Of a stretch of DNA of 64,000 bases, positions 8,422-17,504 are shown piece by piece; positions within the stretch are counted from its first letter, which is position 1, and every line of letters begins with the position of its first letter. Under the pieces are notes generated by a model. The model was not told the DNA's origin. It saw nothing but the letters and a program-made list of their open reading frames with translations, and did not search any database. This DNA comes from Bin5 sp965220715 (lineage in GTDB: Bacteria; Chloroflexota; Anaerolineae; Caldilineales; Caldilineaceae): positions 930,001 to 994,000 of the forward strand of contig OZ244843.1 of NCBI GenBank assembly GCA_965220715.1, in the 5' to 3' direction. The translations under genes were made by a program, and so were the position numbers.

Positions 8422-9213
8422 ATGAAACTCAGCAATGCGCAGATTGCGCAGTATGATGAACAGGGCTACTTGTTTTTCCCCGATCTGCTCGACAGCGATG
8501 AAGTATCGGTCTTGCAGGAGGCGGTGCCGGAGATCCTCAATCGCCAGGGGCCGGAGATTATCTCCGAAATGGAGGATCCGTCGTCGGCCAGGCTGGCCTT
8601 TGGGGCGCACCTGTATTCCGAGCCGTTCCGCTGCCTTACCCTGCTTCCCCGTCTGTTGAACCCGGTCCGCCAGCTGTTGCAGGACGACGTCTATCTCCAT
8701 CAGAGCCGTATGAACCCCAAACAGGGCTTCGGCGGCGGCGCGTCCTGGGACTGGCACCAGGATTACCCACCCTGGCATTCGATCGACGGCATGCCGGAAC
8801 CGAACTGCATCATGGTATCGGTCTTCATCGACGACTGCACCGCGGTCACGTCTCCCCTCCTGGTCGTGCCCGGCTCGCAGCGCCATGGCCTTCTGGACGC
8901 CCGGCTGCACAAGGACGCGGCGGGGAGAGGGTATGCGCTGCATCACATCGACAATGCAACCTTTGAACGGCTCGCGGCGGAGAACGGAATCGAAGCGCTG
9001 GTCGGGCCGGCGGGATCGGTCGCATTCATCCATTGCAACGTGCTGCACGGTTCGGCCAACAATGTCTCCCCATGGCGGCGCGCGATCATGTACCTGATCT
9101 ACAACGCCGTCAGCAACGCCTGCACCGGCACCGAGCGCCCGTGGTATCAGAATAATCGCGACTTCACTCCCCTCAGTCCGCTCGACGACAACTGCGTGAA
9201 GGCCATGGCCTGA
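8422..9213 (+). CDS. PhyH family dioxygenase, ectoine-hydroxylase-like
   Basis: A 263-residue Fe(II)/2-oxoglutarate dioxygenase. The iron site is in WDWHQDYPPWHSIDGMP (His and Asp) and FIHCNVLHGSANN (distal His), with the Arg of SPWRRAI for 2-oxoglutarate. These strings resemble EctD-type hydroxylases more than the preceding PhyH gene does. No ectABC genes are nearby, so ectoine may not be the substrate; it could hydroxylate another cyclic or amino compound handled by this operon. Confidence 0.9.
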   Translation: MKLSNAQIAQYDEQGYLFFPDLLDSDEVSVLQEAVPEILNRQGPEIISEMEDPSSARLAFGAHLYSEPFRCLTLLPRLLNPVRQLLQDDVYLHQSRMNPKQGFGGGASWDWHQDYPPWHSIDGMPEPNCIMVSVFIDDCTAVTSPLLVVPGSQRHGLLDARLHKDAAGRGYALHHIDNATFERLAAENGIEALVGPAGSVAFIHCNVLHGSANNVSPWRRAIMYLIYNAVSNACTGTERPWYQNNRDFTPLSPLDDNCVKAMA

Positions 9214-9259
9214 ACCGCGGCTACTGGATTCCACAGCATACCCACCTGGAGCGATTTAT

Positions 9260-10309
9260 ATGAAATATCTGACCGCCGACCAACTGCAAGAGATCGGCAC
9301 CCGGATCCTGGACGCGGCCGGCTCCCCTCACGCCGAGTCGCAAACCGTCTGCGAAGTTCTTGTGCGCGCCAACCTGTTCGGACACGACTCGCATGGCGTG
9401 ATGCGCATACCACAATACGTTGGCCAGATTCGCAGCGGCGCGATCCGGCCGGGCTCCCCCATCGAGATCGAGCGCGAGACACCGGCCTCAGCCGTCATCC
9501 AGGCCCACCAGGGCTGGGGCATGGTCATCGCCCAGCAGGCGATGCGGCTGGCGATCGAGAAAGCGCGCCAGGTCGCCATCGGCACCGTCGTCGTGCGTGG
9601 CAGCCAGCACGTCGGGCGCGTGGGCGAGTACCCCACCATGGCCGCGGCGGAGCGCATGATCGGCATGGCGGTCGTCAACTCCTATGGCACCACCGGCTCA
9701 GTGGCCCCGTGGGGCGGCGCCGAACGGCGGCTCTCCCCCAACCCCATTGCTTTCGCCATGCCGAGCGGCGGGCCGTGGCCCGTCATGGTTGACATAACGA
9801 CCTCGGTATTCCCCGAGGGCAAGGTCCGGGTTACCCAATACGCGGGCAAGCAGCTGCCCGAAGGTGTAATCATCGACGCCGACGGCAACCCTACCACCGA
9901 TCCCGCCGCCTTCTACGGCCCGCCCGCGGGCGCGCTCCTGCCCCTGGGCGGAATCGTCGGCCACAAGGGCTTTGCGCTGGGCATCGTCGCCGAGTTGCTG
10001 GCCGGCGCGCTCTCCGGCGCCGGCTGTACCGGCAAAGAGCGCGAGCAGACCGGCAACGGCGTCTACTTCCAGGCCATCAACATCGAGGCCCTGCTTCCAT
10101 ACGACGAGTTCATCAAGACCGTCCAGGAGCAGATCGCCTGGGTAAAGTCGGCGCGCCCGCAACCCGGTGTCAGCGAAGTCCTCTTTCCCGGCGAACCCGA
10201 GTACCGGACCGCGCAGCAGCGCGGCGAGCACGGCATCCCCGTCGAAGACAGCATCTGGCAGGAAATGGTCGAAACCGCAGACAGCCTCGGCGTCGCGATT
10301 GCAGCCTGA
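9260..10309 (+). CDS. Ldh family (malate/L-lactate/sulfolactate type) NAD(P) dehydrogenase
   Basis: A 349-residue member of the Ldh_2 family, which has its own fold and oxidises 2-hydroxy acids such as malate, ureidoglycolate, sulfolactate or 2,3-diketo-L-gulonate. The hallmark FGHDSHGVMRIPQYV is near residues 38-52 and holds the catalytic His; GSQHVGRVGEYP and NPIAFAMP follow. Related to the Ldh gene at 12253-13299 on the opposite strand. In an operon with oxygenases, it likely oxidises a hydroxylated acid intermediate. Confidence 0.92.
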   Translation: MKYLTADQLQEIGTRILDAAGSPHAESQTVCEVLVRANLFGHDSHGVMRIPQYVGQIRSGAIRPGSPIEIERETPASAVIQAHQGWGMVIAQQAMRLAIEKARQVAIGTVVVRGSQHVGRVGEYPTMAAAERMIGMAVVNSYGTTGSVAPWGGAERRLSPNPIAFAMPSGGPWPVMVDITTSVFPEGKVRVTQYAGKQLPEGVIIDADGNPTTDPAAFYGPPAGALLPLGGIVGHKGFALGIVAELLAGALSGAGCTGKEREQTGNGVYFQAINIEALLPYDEFIKTVQEQIAWVKSARPQPGVSEVLFPGEPEYRTAQQRGEHGIPVEDSIWQEMVETADSLGVAIAA

Positions 10310-10370
10310 CCTGCCCCGGTTTGATGCCCCACTACTTACATGGCATCATTGAGTGCAACGCGCAGGCTGT

Positions 10371-10405
10371 TCACTGACCACTAACCACTAACCACTGACC
10401 ACTGC
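10371..10405 (+). repeat. Heptamer array (CCACTRA), 5 units
   Basis: Five consecutive 7-bp units: TCACTGA, CCACTAA, CCACTAA, CCACTGA, CCACTGC. Same unit and same closing CCACTGC as arrays near 45.8, 54.2 and 61.6 kb. Lies 19 bp before the next gene. Confidence 0.9.
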
Positions 10406-10423
10406 CCCAACGAGGTTCAGACA

Positions 10424-11392
10424 ATGCAAATTCTCTTTCTTCCCTTCAATCCCGTCATGCACTACTGGTACGATGGCTTTATCGAAGCGATCGGCGAGCG
10501 CTATCCAATTGAGATGTACGATCCCGACAAGCCGGTTGCCCCGCAGTTTGAGGGCATCGACGTGGTGGTGGCGTGCGCGGGCTGCACTCGCGAGATGATC
10601 GATGCGTCTGTGGAGGCCGGCGTCAAGCTATGGCAGGTGCTCTCGGTCGGTGTCGATCATTGGGACATGTCCTATTTTTTCGAAAAGGGGATGCCGTTCG
10701 CCAACACGCCCGGCCCTTTCAGCGCCGTCGCCCTGGCCGAACATGCGCTCACCCTGATGCTCGTGATCGCCAAGAACCATCGCGTCGCGCAAGCGAACGT
10801 GCGCGCCGAACTTTTCAGCCTGCCCCTGAATGACGAGCTGGCCGGCAAGAAACTCGGCCTGATCGGGCTGGGCGCCAGCGGACGTCAACTGGCCAAGCGC
10901 GGCCACGCCATGGGCATGGAGATCATGGCGATCGACATCGCCGATATCCCGCAGTCGGTACGCGACGAGCATCATGTTTCCTTCTTTGGGGATCCCAGCG
11001 CCATGGAGCATGTGATCGCCGAGGCCGACTATCTGTCACTCCACACGCCTAGCACGGCGAAGACCCGGCACATGATCGGGGCACGGCAGTTCGAGTTGAT
11101 GAAGCCGACGGCCGTGCTGATCAATGTGGCGCGCGGGCTTCTGGTGGATGAAGACGCGCTGGTCGAGGCGTTACAGAGCGGGCAGATCCGGGCCGCCGGT
11201 CTGGACGCGTTCGCGAGCGAACCGCTGCCGAGCTCACACCCGTTGCTGCAGATGGACAATGTATTCTGCACCCCGCACATCGCCGGCGTAACCAGGGAAA
11301 CCACACAGCGCCGCGGCCAGGCCGCGGCCACCAATGTGGAGCGGGTCTCCAAGGGGCTGGAGCCGCTGCATCAGGTCACCTCAGACAATTGA
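10424..11392 (+). CDS. D-2-hydroxyacid dehydrogenase (NAD-dependent)
   Basis: A 322-residue member of the D-isomer 2-hydroxyacid dehydrogenase family. The Rossmann motif GLIGLGASGRQLA is near residue 145, the substrate Arg is in INVARGLLVDEDAL, a Glu follows in FASEPLP, and the catalytic His in CTPHIAGVT. It interconverts 2-oxo and D-2-hydroxy acids. It is the last gene of the plus-strand operon and is followed by a hairpin terminator. Substrate could be glycerate, glyoxylate or a sugar-derived keto acid. Confidence 0.92.
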   Translation: MQILFLPFNPVMHYWYDGFIEAIGERYPIEMYDPDKPVAPQFEGIDVVVACAGCTREMIDASVEAGVKLWQVLSVGVDHWDMSYFFEKGMPFANTPGPFSAVALAEHALTLMLVIAKNHRVAQANVRAELFSLPLNDELAGKKLGLIGLGASGRQLAKRGHAMGMEIMAIDIADIPQSVRDEHHVSFFGDPSAMEHVIAEADYLSLHTPSTAKTRHMIGARQFELMKPTAVLINVARGLLVDEDALVEALQSGQIRAAGLDAFASEPLPSSHPLLQMDNVFCTPHIAGVTRETTQRRGQAAATNVERVSKGLEPLHQVTSDN

Positions 11393-11422
11393 AATCGGCT
11401 CACAACTGCGTTGGGTAGCACA

Positions 11423-11455
11423 TAGTGGACAGTACAGATCACTGTCCACTATTTT
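11423..11455 (+). terminator. Intrinsic terminator of the plus-strand catabolic operon
   Basis: Perfect 11-bp stem TAGTGGACAGT/ACTGTCCACTA (11423-11433 and 11441-11451) with a 7-nt loop, followed by TTTT. About 30 bp after the dehydrogenase stop. Confidence 0.65.
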
Positions 11456-11503
11456 AAGGAATGCGCTCGCGCCGGGCGAATGCGCTTCCAAGCCGAGCGG
11501 AGG

Positions 11504-12199
11504 CTATTCTTCACGCCCCATGCGCTTCTTCAACCCCTCGTAGCTGTACTGGTCGCTGGCGAGGAAGTCGAAGTAGGATGTTTCCGTCGCCAGGACGCGT
11601 TGGGCCTGGACGACTACGTCTTCGGCGACAGCGAGGGGGATTTTCACTACACCGTTGGCGTCTCCGTGCAACAGGTCGCCGGGCTGAATCGTCAGCCCGT
11701 AGATCGAAACTGTTGTTCCCACATTGGTATAGGCGCCATATCCGTGCGAGACGACCGCGCCGGGGCAGAAGAGCTGGAACCCCGGCGCGCGCTGTTGAAT
11801 GCCTTGAAAGTCACGGCTCCCCAGATCGGTCACAATGCCGACCCCGCCCAGCTTCTGCAGTGCCGAGCAGAACATGTCGCCTGCCAGACAGCTGCGCATG
11901 CGGTCTCCGCCCGTGTACTGGACGGCCAGGACCACCGGCTTTGGCGCGGCGTCAACCATGTCTAGGACGTCGTGCAGGCGATTGGGCCTGTCGTCGCCGG
12001 CGCTGGTGGTGTCTTGCGTGGCGGTCACCGCGTAGCCGACCATCGGCTCCTGCTCAGGGAACTGACAACGCAGCTCCAGCGAGGAATACCCTGTGACCGG
12101 ATCGCGGACTTCGAAGTGTTCAATGGCATTGGCGACTGTGGCGCTGTCAATCCGGCGCAGCGCGTCGAGCGTTTCGGCAGAGAGTTGCGAGTTCGTCAT
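11504..12199 (-). CDS. RraA family protein (HMG aldolase/oxaloacetate decarboxylase-like)
   Basis: A 231-residue protein of the RraA/MenG-like family. The nucleotide/substrate loop GGDRMRSCLAGDMFCSALQKLGGVGIVTDLGSRD (split by the family as G-D...A...G...D-R-D) is the catalytic signature of 4-hydroxy-4-methyl-2-oxoglutarate aldolases, which cleave or decarboxylate 2-oxo acids. RraA proper, the RNase E inhibitor, shares the fold but is shorter. In this block of sugar/hydroxy-acid genes an aldolase or decarboxylase role is more likely. Last gene of the long minus-strand run. Confidence 0.82.
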   Translation of the reverse strand: MTNSQLSAETLDALRRIDSATVANAIEHFEVRDPVTGYSSLELRCQFPEQEPMVGYAVTATQDTTSAGDDRPNRLHDVLDMVDAAPKPVVLAVQYTGGDRMRSCLAGDMFCSALQKLGGVGIVTDLGSRDFQGIQQRAPGFQLFCPGAVVSHGYGAYTNVGTTVSIYGLTIQPGDLLHGDANGVVKIPLAVAEDVVVQAQRVLATETSYFDFLASDQYSYEGLKKRMGREE

Positions 12200-12252
12200 T
12201 GTAGTTTCCTTAAACTGAACAACGGTGGCGAGTAGGTTGTGTCCGCTGTAGG

Positions 12253-13299
12253 TTATGCGATTTCCACGCCGACGGAGGCAGCCGCCTCGGTCAGGGATTG
12301 CCAGATATCATTTTCGATTGGGATGCCTTCACGCCGGCGCTGCTCGCGCGTGCGCGCCTCCAAATCGCCCGGCGCCAGCACCTCATCGAAACCCGGCGCC
12401 GGCGGCACCGCCCGCACACGGCGCTCCATCTCGTCCGCCCGCTCGGCATAATCGGTGAAGGGCTGAAAGAGGTCCGCCTTGATCGCAATCATCGTGACAC
12501 CCTGGTGGAGCATGATCGCGCCGGCTCGCCCCTCTTCCACGTAGCTGTCGGAGCCGGTGAAGATCCGCCCAAGATACTCCGCGGCCATCATCAGTGTATA
12601 GCCCTTGTGCCCGCCAAACGGCAGGTGCCCGCCGCCGTCAAAAAAGTCGGCCGGGTTGGTGGTTGGGACACCATCCTTGTCAACGATAGCGTTCGGCGGC
12701 AGCTGTTCACCGCGGTTGTGGGCATTGTCGACTTTGACGCCGGAGAGGGCGGTCGTGGCCCAGTCGAACATCATCGTCGACTCTTCGCCCGCCGGCAGCC
12801 CGATCGAGATGGGATTGGTGTGCAGTACTCTCGTCTTGCCGCCGTAGGGAACCGTGGCAGGCGCCACTTCGCCGTAACCCCCGCCCCACACCATGCCGAT
12901 CATATTGTCGGCGACCGCCATCTCCACATAGTGGCCCAGCCGGCCGATGTGGTGCAGCTGGACCATGCCGACCACCGCTACGTTTTGCGTTTTGGCCTTG
13001 CTGATCGCCAGTTCCATCGCATATTTGGCGGCGACGTGGCCGAAGGTCCAGTTGCCTGTCACCAGCGCGCTGGTGGCGGTCTCCTGCAGGATCGCCGGTT
13101 TGGCGGCGGGAAAGATCTCTTCGGCCTTTATTCCGGCCACGTAGATGGGGAGGGGCCAGATGCCGTGTGTGTCCACACCGCTGAGGTTGGACAGCACCAG
13201 GTGGTGCGCCACCTCCTCGGCGTTCTGCTCATCCGCGCCGGCGGCCAGCAGGATCTGTTTGACCAGGGCATGAAGCTCATCCGCGGGTTTTATTATCAT
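12253..13299 (-). CDS. Ldh family (malate/L-lactate/sulfolactate type) NAD(P) dehydrogenase
   Basis: A 348-residue Ldh_2-fold 2-hydroxyacid dehydrogenase, paralogous to the gene at 9260. Motifs: SNLSGVDTHGIWPLPIYV (Asp-Thr-His catalytic region, near residue 40), MVQLHHIGRLGHYVEMA, HTNPISIGLP and GHKGYTLMMAAEYL. It lies 53 bp before the RraA-like gene, which would fit a dehydrogenase-aldolase sequence acting on a sugar acid. Starts with ATG at 13299 after AAGGAGAT. Confidence 0.92.
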   Translation of the reverse strand: MIIKPADELHALVKQILLAAGADEQNAEEVAHHLVLSNLSGVDTHGIWPLPIYVAGIKAEEIFPAAKPAILQETATSALVTGNWTFGHVAAKYAMELAISKAKTQNVAVVGMVQLHHIGRLGHYVEMAVADNMIGMVWGGGYGEVAPATVPYGGKTRVLHTNPISIGLPAGEESTMMFDWATTALSGVKVDNAHNRGEQLPPNAIVDKDGVPTTNPADFFDGGGHLPFGGHKGYTLMMAAEYLGRIFTGSDSYVEEGRAGAIMLHQGVTMIAIKADLFQPFTDYAERADEMERRVRAVPPAPGFDEVLAPGDLEARTREQRRREGIPIENDIWQSLTEAAASVGVEIA

Positions 13300-13363
13300 G
13301 TCATCTCCTTAGCGGCCAGTGGCCGGTGACGGGTTTTTGGCCACTGGTAGCGGCTGCCGGGTG

Positions 13364-13750
13364 TCAGTCACGCGGCGGGTTTACTTCATACAGTTCGCCT
13401 TGCAATCCGACCGGCGTTGTAAAAAATATGTAGCGCACAATCTCGCCGGTGTCTACCACGTCTACGTCGATCTGCTGGATTTCCTCCGTGTCAAAGGTGA
13501 CCCCCTTCGCCTTGAGATTGACGACCGCGGCGTCGATGTCGTCTACCTGCCAGGCGACATGCTTCACAATGCCGGGCGCCGCGTCATCGGTCGCCTGCCA
13601 CAGTTCCAGGCCGGGATACCAGGCAATTGTAAGCCCTGGGCGGTTGACCTCTCTGAGCTTGTTCAGACCGCAAGATTCTTCCAGATAACTCCTGGTTGCC
13701 TCCAGATCAGCGACATCCACTGAAACATGGTTGTCTATGATTTCAAACAT
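13364..13750 (-). CDS. VOC family protein
   Basis: A 128-residue vicinal-oxygen-chelate fold protein: NHVSVDVADLEATRSYLEESCGLN opens the first motif (His near residue 7) and VKHVAWQVDDIDAAVVNLKAKGV the second, ending GELYEVNPP with the C-terminal Glu ligand. Start 13750 follows a strong GAGGAGG; an upstream in-frame start at 13810 is rejected. Could be a lyase, epimerase or dioxygenase; not resolvable here. Confidence 0.87.
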   Translation of the reverse strand: MFEIIDNHVSVDVADLEATRSYLEESCGLNKLREVNRPGLTIAWYPGLELWQATDDAAPGIVKHVAWQVDDIDAAVVNLKAKGVTFDTEEIQQIDVDVVDTGEIVRYIFFTTPVGLQGELYEVNPPRD

Positions 13751-13864
13751 CGTTTCATCCTCCTCAAGGACACTCGTTTGTTGACAGACCGGCGCGCCAA
13801 GCTGCGACATGACCGGCTATTCGAAGTTGTTCAATGCGGCTACGGCTGCACGCGCGCCCGGCGC

Positions 13865-14197
13865 TCAGACCGAATGCACAAGCTCCATCTGGGCCCACCA
13901 TTCGCCCGCCTCTGCCTCCGGCGCCCGTTCCTGGAAGGCGCGCATCAGGTCGTCCCACGCCCGCAGCCGCGCAGCCTCACCTCCAGGCGCAGAGAAGGCG
14001 CGGCCCATGTCGAACCCGTCTTCCGTCTCGATGTACATGAACAGGCGCCGGCCTATGAGGAATATCCTGGTCTTGAGGATGCCCAGGTTGCGGGCGTGTT
14101 CCAGCACCTCCGGCCAAACATGCCGGTGGTACGCCTTGTACTGTGCGATGACTTCGGGATCATCCTTCAAAATGATGGTCAGACCATAGCATTTCAT
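13865..14197 (-). CDS. rhaM: L-rhamnose mutarotase
   Basis: A 110-residue member of the RhaM family (ferredoxin-like fold), which interconverts the alpha and beta anomers of L-rhamnose. Visible family features are YKAYHRHVWPEVLEH with the catalytic His near residue 21, ILKTRIFLIGRRLFMYIET, and EWWAQMELVHSV at the C-terminus. A GAGGAGGAA site precedes 14197. No rhamnose isomerase or kinase is in the window, so it may act on another 6-deoxy sugar such as fucose. Confidence 0.85.
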   Translation of the reverse strand: MKCYGLTIILKDDPEVIAQYKAYHRHVWPEVLEHARNLGILKTRIFLIGRRLFMYIETEDGFDMGRAFSAPGGEAARLRAWDDLMRAFQERAPEAEAGEWWAQMELVHSV

Positions 14198-14238
14198 GGG
14201 CCTTCCTCCTCTGCGCGTCTTCGAGATCATCGCAAAAG

Positions 14239-15471
14239 CTACTGCAAAATGACCGGCAAGCTCTTCAGATTGTGAAAGGTGTTATTCTGCTGCCATTCCA
14301 CACCCTCCTCGTCCAGTTTCAGCCGCGGAAATCGGCGCAGCAGCGTGGTGAAGGCGATCTCGGCCTCGCGGCGGGCAAGCGGCGCACCCGCGCAAAAATG
14401 GATGCCCCAGCCGAAAGATGTGTGCAGGTTCGGCTCGCGCGTGATATCCAGCCGGTCCGGGTCTTCGAACTGGGCCGGATCCCTGTTGGCCGCCCCCAAC
14501 ATCAGCGAAATAGTCTCCCCTTTGGGAATCGACTGGCCGCCGATGCTGACATCTTCGGCGGTGAGGCGCCAGGCGCGCAGGAAAGAGGTGTCGAAGCGCA
14601 GAAACTCCTCCACCGCCGTTCCGATCATGGCCGGATTCTCCCTCAACTTGCGCAACTGATCCGGATGGCGCAGCAGCGCCAGCAGCCCGTTCCCGATCAG
14701 TCCGGTCGTCGTCTCGTGACCGGCCGTCAGCAGCGTGATGCAGGTGGCGACCAGTTCGGTCTCGCTGAGCATTTCGCCCCGTTCCTCCGCGGCCACAAGC
14801 GCGCTGATCAGGTCATCCTCGGGCTGCCGCCGCCGAGCCTCGATCAGCTGCAGCAGCCAGGCCTTGGTTTTCAACAGGGCAGCCGTGCTCTTCTTGATGG
14901 TTTCAATGTGGGGGCGTCCGGTTCCATGGAAGGCGACAATATCGTCCGACCACGCTTTGAACTGATCTCTGTCCGCGGCCGGCACGCCCAGTGTCTCGGC
15001 GATCACGATAGCCGGCAGCGGGTAGGCCAGGTCGCCGATCACCTCCATACCGCCGCCGCTCTCCGCCTGATCGAGCAGACCGTTCACGATCTCCTGCACG
15101 CGCGGGCGCATGCTCTCAACCACACGCGCCGAAAAGGCTTTGTTCACCAGCCCGCGCACCCGCGTATGCTCCGGCGGGTCCGTGTTCGGCATTCCGACCG
15201 TAAAGTTGTCGTAAAGCGGGCGAATCTGCTCACGCACGCCTGCCGGCAGCTGGTCCAGGAAGGATGCTATCCGCCCCACGTTGGTAAAACGGCGATAATC
15301 GCGCAGTACGGCAATCACGTCGGCGTAGCCCGTCAGCACCCAACAACCCCAGGCATCACTCCAGTGAACCGGATCCTGTTCACGCAGCTGATGGTAGATG
15401 GGATACGGATCGCCGTAGATTTCGGGCGAGACCAGAAGTTGGTCAATTGAGGAACTGCTGCTGATAGCCAT
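14239..15471 (-). CDS. Cytochrome P450
   Basis: A 410-residue soluble bacterial P450. The I-helix oxygen-binding motif AGHETTTGLIGNG, the K-helix ExxR within AVEEFLRF, and the heme-Cys loop FGWGIHFCAGAPLARREAE are all intact. Family resemblance is to CYP107/CYP109-like soluble enzymes that need a separate ferredoxin and reductase; none is encoded nearby. It is transcribed with a peptide-type ABC importer, so it may hydroxylate the imported compound or a derivative. Confidence 0.95.
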   Translation of the reverse strand: MAISSSSSIDQLLVSPEIYGDPYPIYHQLREQDPVHWSDAWGCWVLTGYADVIAVLRDYRRFTNVGRIASFLDQLPAGVREQIRPLYDNFTVGMPNTDPPEHTRVRGLVNKAFSARVVESMRPRVQEIVNGLLDQAESGGGMEVIGDLAYPLPAIVIAETLGVPAADRDQFKAWSDDIVAFHGTGRPHIETIKKSTAALLKTKAWLLQLIEARRRQPEDDLISALVAAEERGEMLSETELVATCITLLTAGHETTTGLIGNGLLALLRHPDQLRKLRENPAMIGTAVEEFLRFDTSFLRAWRLTAEDVSIGGQSIPKGETISLMLGAANRDPAQFEDPDRLDITREPNLHTSFGWGIHFCAGAPLARREAEIAFTTLLRRFPRLKLDEEGVEWQQNNTFHNLKSLPVILQ

Positions 15472-15511
15472 AGCTCTTTCCTCCTGTCCCGGCGGCTGGC
15501 CGCTGCCCGGC

Positions 15512-16333
15512 TCAACGTCCTGGAATCGAGTCGATGAGCAGCCGGGTATAGGAATGTTGCGGCCGCTCCAGGACGGCTTGCGTCTTCCCTGTCTCCACGA
15601 TGTCGCCCGTTTGCATCACGTAGACGCGTGACGTCAGATAGCGCACCAGGCCCAGGTCGTGTGAGATGAAAATGATCGCCAGCCCGCGTTCCGCTTGCAG
15701 TCGGCGCAGCAGATTCAACAGCTGCGCCTGCGCCGATTGGTCAATCGAAGAAGTCGGCTCGTCTGCGATCAGCACCTTGGGGTTGGGTGCCAGCGCCCGC
15801 GCCACACTCACTCGCTGTCGCTGCCCACCCGACAACCCTTTGGGAAACTGCCGCGCCTGATCATCGCTGATGCCCATTGAATTCAGCAGCCGCAACGCTT
15901 CCACCCTGGCCGCCGCGCCCGGCAGCTCTTGCCAGACCTGCACCGCCTCCGCCACCGCCTGCCAGACCCTCATGCGCGGGTTGAGTGAAGAGTAGGGGTC
16001 CTGGAAGATCATCTGTGTCTTCCAGCGCTCGCTCCTTGGCATGACTTGCTCGGCCGCCGCGCTAAAGACCTTCTGCCCCTCCAGCCAGACTTCGCCTGCG
16101 CTTGGCCTTTGCAGACCGACCAGCGTCCGCGCCAGCGTCGTCTTGCCGCTCCCGCTCTCGCCGACAATGCCGACCGCCTCGCCGCCATGGACGGTGACGT
16201 TGGCCGCACGCACAGCGTCCAACGCCTCAGCGCCGCGCCCGAACGTAACCGTGATATCCTTCCCCTCCAATAACGGACCGGCCATAGCGTTCTGTTGCAG
16301 CCTTTCTTCAGCTATAGGAGTAAGGGCAGCCAT
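15512..16333 (-). CDS. ABC transporter ATP-binding protein, OppF/DppF family
   Basis: A 273-residue ATPase. Walker A GESGSGKT, signature LSGGQRQR, Walker B VLIADEPTS and the H-loop ISHDLGLV are visible. It is shorter than typical OppF because it lacks the long Cys-rich tail and ends HSYTRLLIDSIPGR. Distal ATPase of the minus-strand importer. ATG at 16333 is used; 16285 is an alternative. Confidence 0.92.
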   Translation of the reverse strand: MAALTPIAEERLQQNAMAGPLLEGKDITVTFGRGAEALDAVRAANVTVHGGEAVGIVGESGSGKTTLARTLVGLQRPSAGEVWLEGQKVFSAAAEQVMPRSERWKTQMIFQDPYSSLNPRMRVWQAVAEAVQVWQELPGAAARVEALRLLNSMGISDDQARQFPKGLSGGQRQRVSVARALAPNPKVLIADEPTSSIDQSAQAQLLNLLRRLQAERGLAIIFISHDLGLVRYLTSRVYVMQTGDIVETGKTQAVLERPQHSYTRLLIDSIPGR

Positions 16334-16343
16334 ATCCGATCTC

Positions 16344-17504
16344 TTACCCTTCCAATTCCGGCATCCGTTCGGGGTGAATGCAGGCGGAAAGCTGTTGCGC
16401 AGTCGGCATCAGCGCCGGCTGCGGATCGCGCCGGCAGTCGTCGTCGGCCAGCGCACAGCGCGGCCAGAAGCGGCATCCCGCCGGCCACGATCCAACCGAC
16501 GCTGCATCACCGGGGATCGCCTCCAGGTCCTCCCCCGGCACCGCCCGATCGACGCGCGAGACGCGCAACGCCCTTGTGTAGGGGTGGCGGGGCGCCTTCG
16601 AAAGCGCCGCCACCGGGCCCGTTTCGACCGACGCGCCGGCGTACATGACCATCACGTTATCGCAAACCTCTTCGATCACCGCCAGATCATGGGAAACCAG
16701 GATCAGCGCCATGTTCAAATCCTGGCGCAGTTGGGTGATCAGGCTCAATATCTCGCGCTGAATGGTTACGTCGAGGGCCGTGGTGGGCTCGTCCGCGATC
16801 AGGAGTTTGGGCCCCTGGGCGATGGCCGCCGCGATCATAACCCGCTGGCGCATACCGCCGGAAAGCTGGTGCGACCGGGCTTTGAGCACCTGCTGCGCTC
16901 TGGGGATCTGCACCCGTTCGAGCAGCGCAACCGCCTCCTGCCTGGCCTGATGTCGGCTCAACGACCCCACCGCCGTGATCGACTCGACCAACTGGGTCTC
17001 GACGGTCAGCACAGGATTGAGGCCGGCCAGCGAGCTCTGCGGGATGTAGCCGATCTCCCGACCGCGAATGCCGCGCCAGACGCGCTCAGGAGCGCCGGCC
17101 AGCTCCTGTCCGTCAAATCGAACCGTGCCTGAAACGATCTCAGCGCCGTGACGCGGCAGTGTGCCGATCAGCGCCCGGCACAACATCGTCTTGCCGGAGC
17201 CGGACTCGCCCACGATGCCGACCGCCTGCCGCTGGTTCAGACTGAGGTTGGCAGTGTCAATCACGGGCAGCTTTCTGCCGCCGCCCTTGCCAAAACTAAT
17301 GCAGAGATCCTTGACTTCCAGCAGAGGCTCTATTACATGCTCCTTCTGTCGGCAAAAGACAATGGAAACGTGCCCCTGCCCGCGACGGCCCCTGTCAGGC
17401 GGACTGCAGGCAAGGCAGCGCAGAGGGGCGGCAGCAGTGATATTGTTGAATGCACTCGCATTTCGTTTCCCGAGCGCGTTGTTCTGGCGAGGATGATCAC
17501 TCAT
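16344..17504 (-). CDS. ABC transporter ATP-binding protein, OppD/DppD family
   Basis: ATPase with Walker A GESGSGKT, signature LSGGMRQR, Walker B LLIADEPTTALDV and a C-terminal CRFWPRCALADDDC tail. Start 17504 has AAGGGGGA upstream and overlaps the stop of the permease by 8 bp, but it gives about 55 residues of Arg/Ala-rich sequence before the ABC domain begins at IEPLLEVKDL. An AAGGAG lies near 17344, right where the domain starts, but the in-frame codons after it are GTA and ATA and the nearby ATG is out of frame. The true start is therefore unsettled. Confidence 0.85.
   Translation of the reverse strand: MSDHPRQNNALGKRNASAFNNITAAAPLRCLACSPPDRGRRGQGHVSIVFCRQKEHVIEPLLEVKDLCISFGKGGGRKLPVIDTANLSLNQRQAVGIVGESGSGKTMLCRALIGTLPRHGAEIVSGTVRFDGQELAGAPERVWRGIRGREIGYIPQSSLAGLNPVLTVETQLVESITAVGSLSRHQARQEAVALLERVQIPRAQQVLKARSHQLSGGMRQRVMIAAAIAQGPKLLIADEPTTALDVTIQREILSLITQLRQDLNMALILVSHDLAVIEEVCDNVMVMYAGASVETGPVAALSKAPRHPYTRALRVSRVDRAVPGEDLEAIPGDAASVGSWPAGCRFWPRCALADDDCRRDPQPALMPTAQQLSACIHPERMPELEG

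Noticed and set aside
10371..10405. CRISPR array
   Set aside because: Units are 7 bp without unique spacers, and no cas gene is present.
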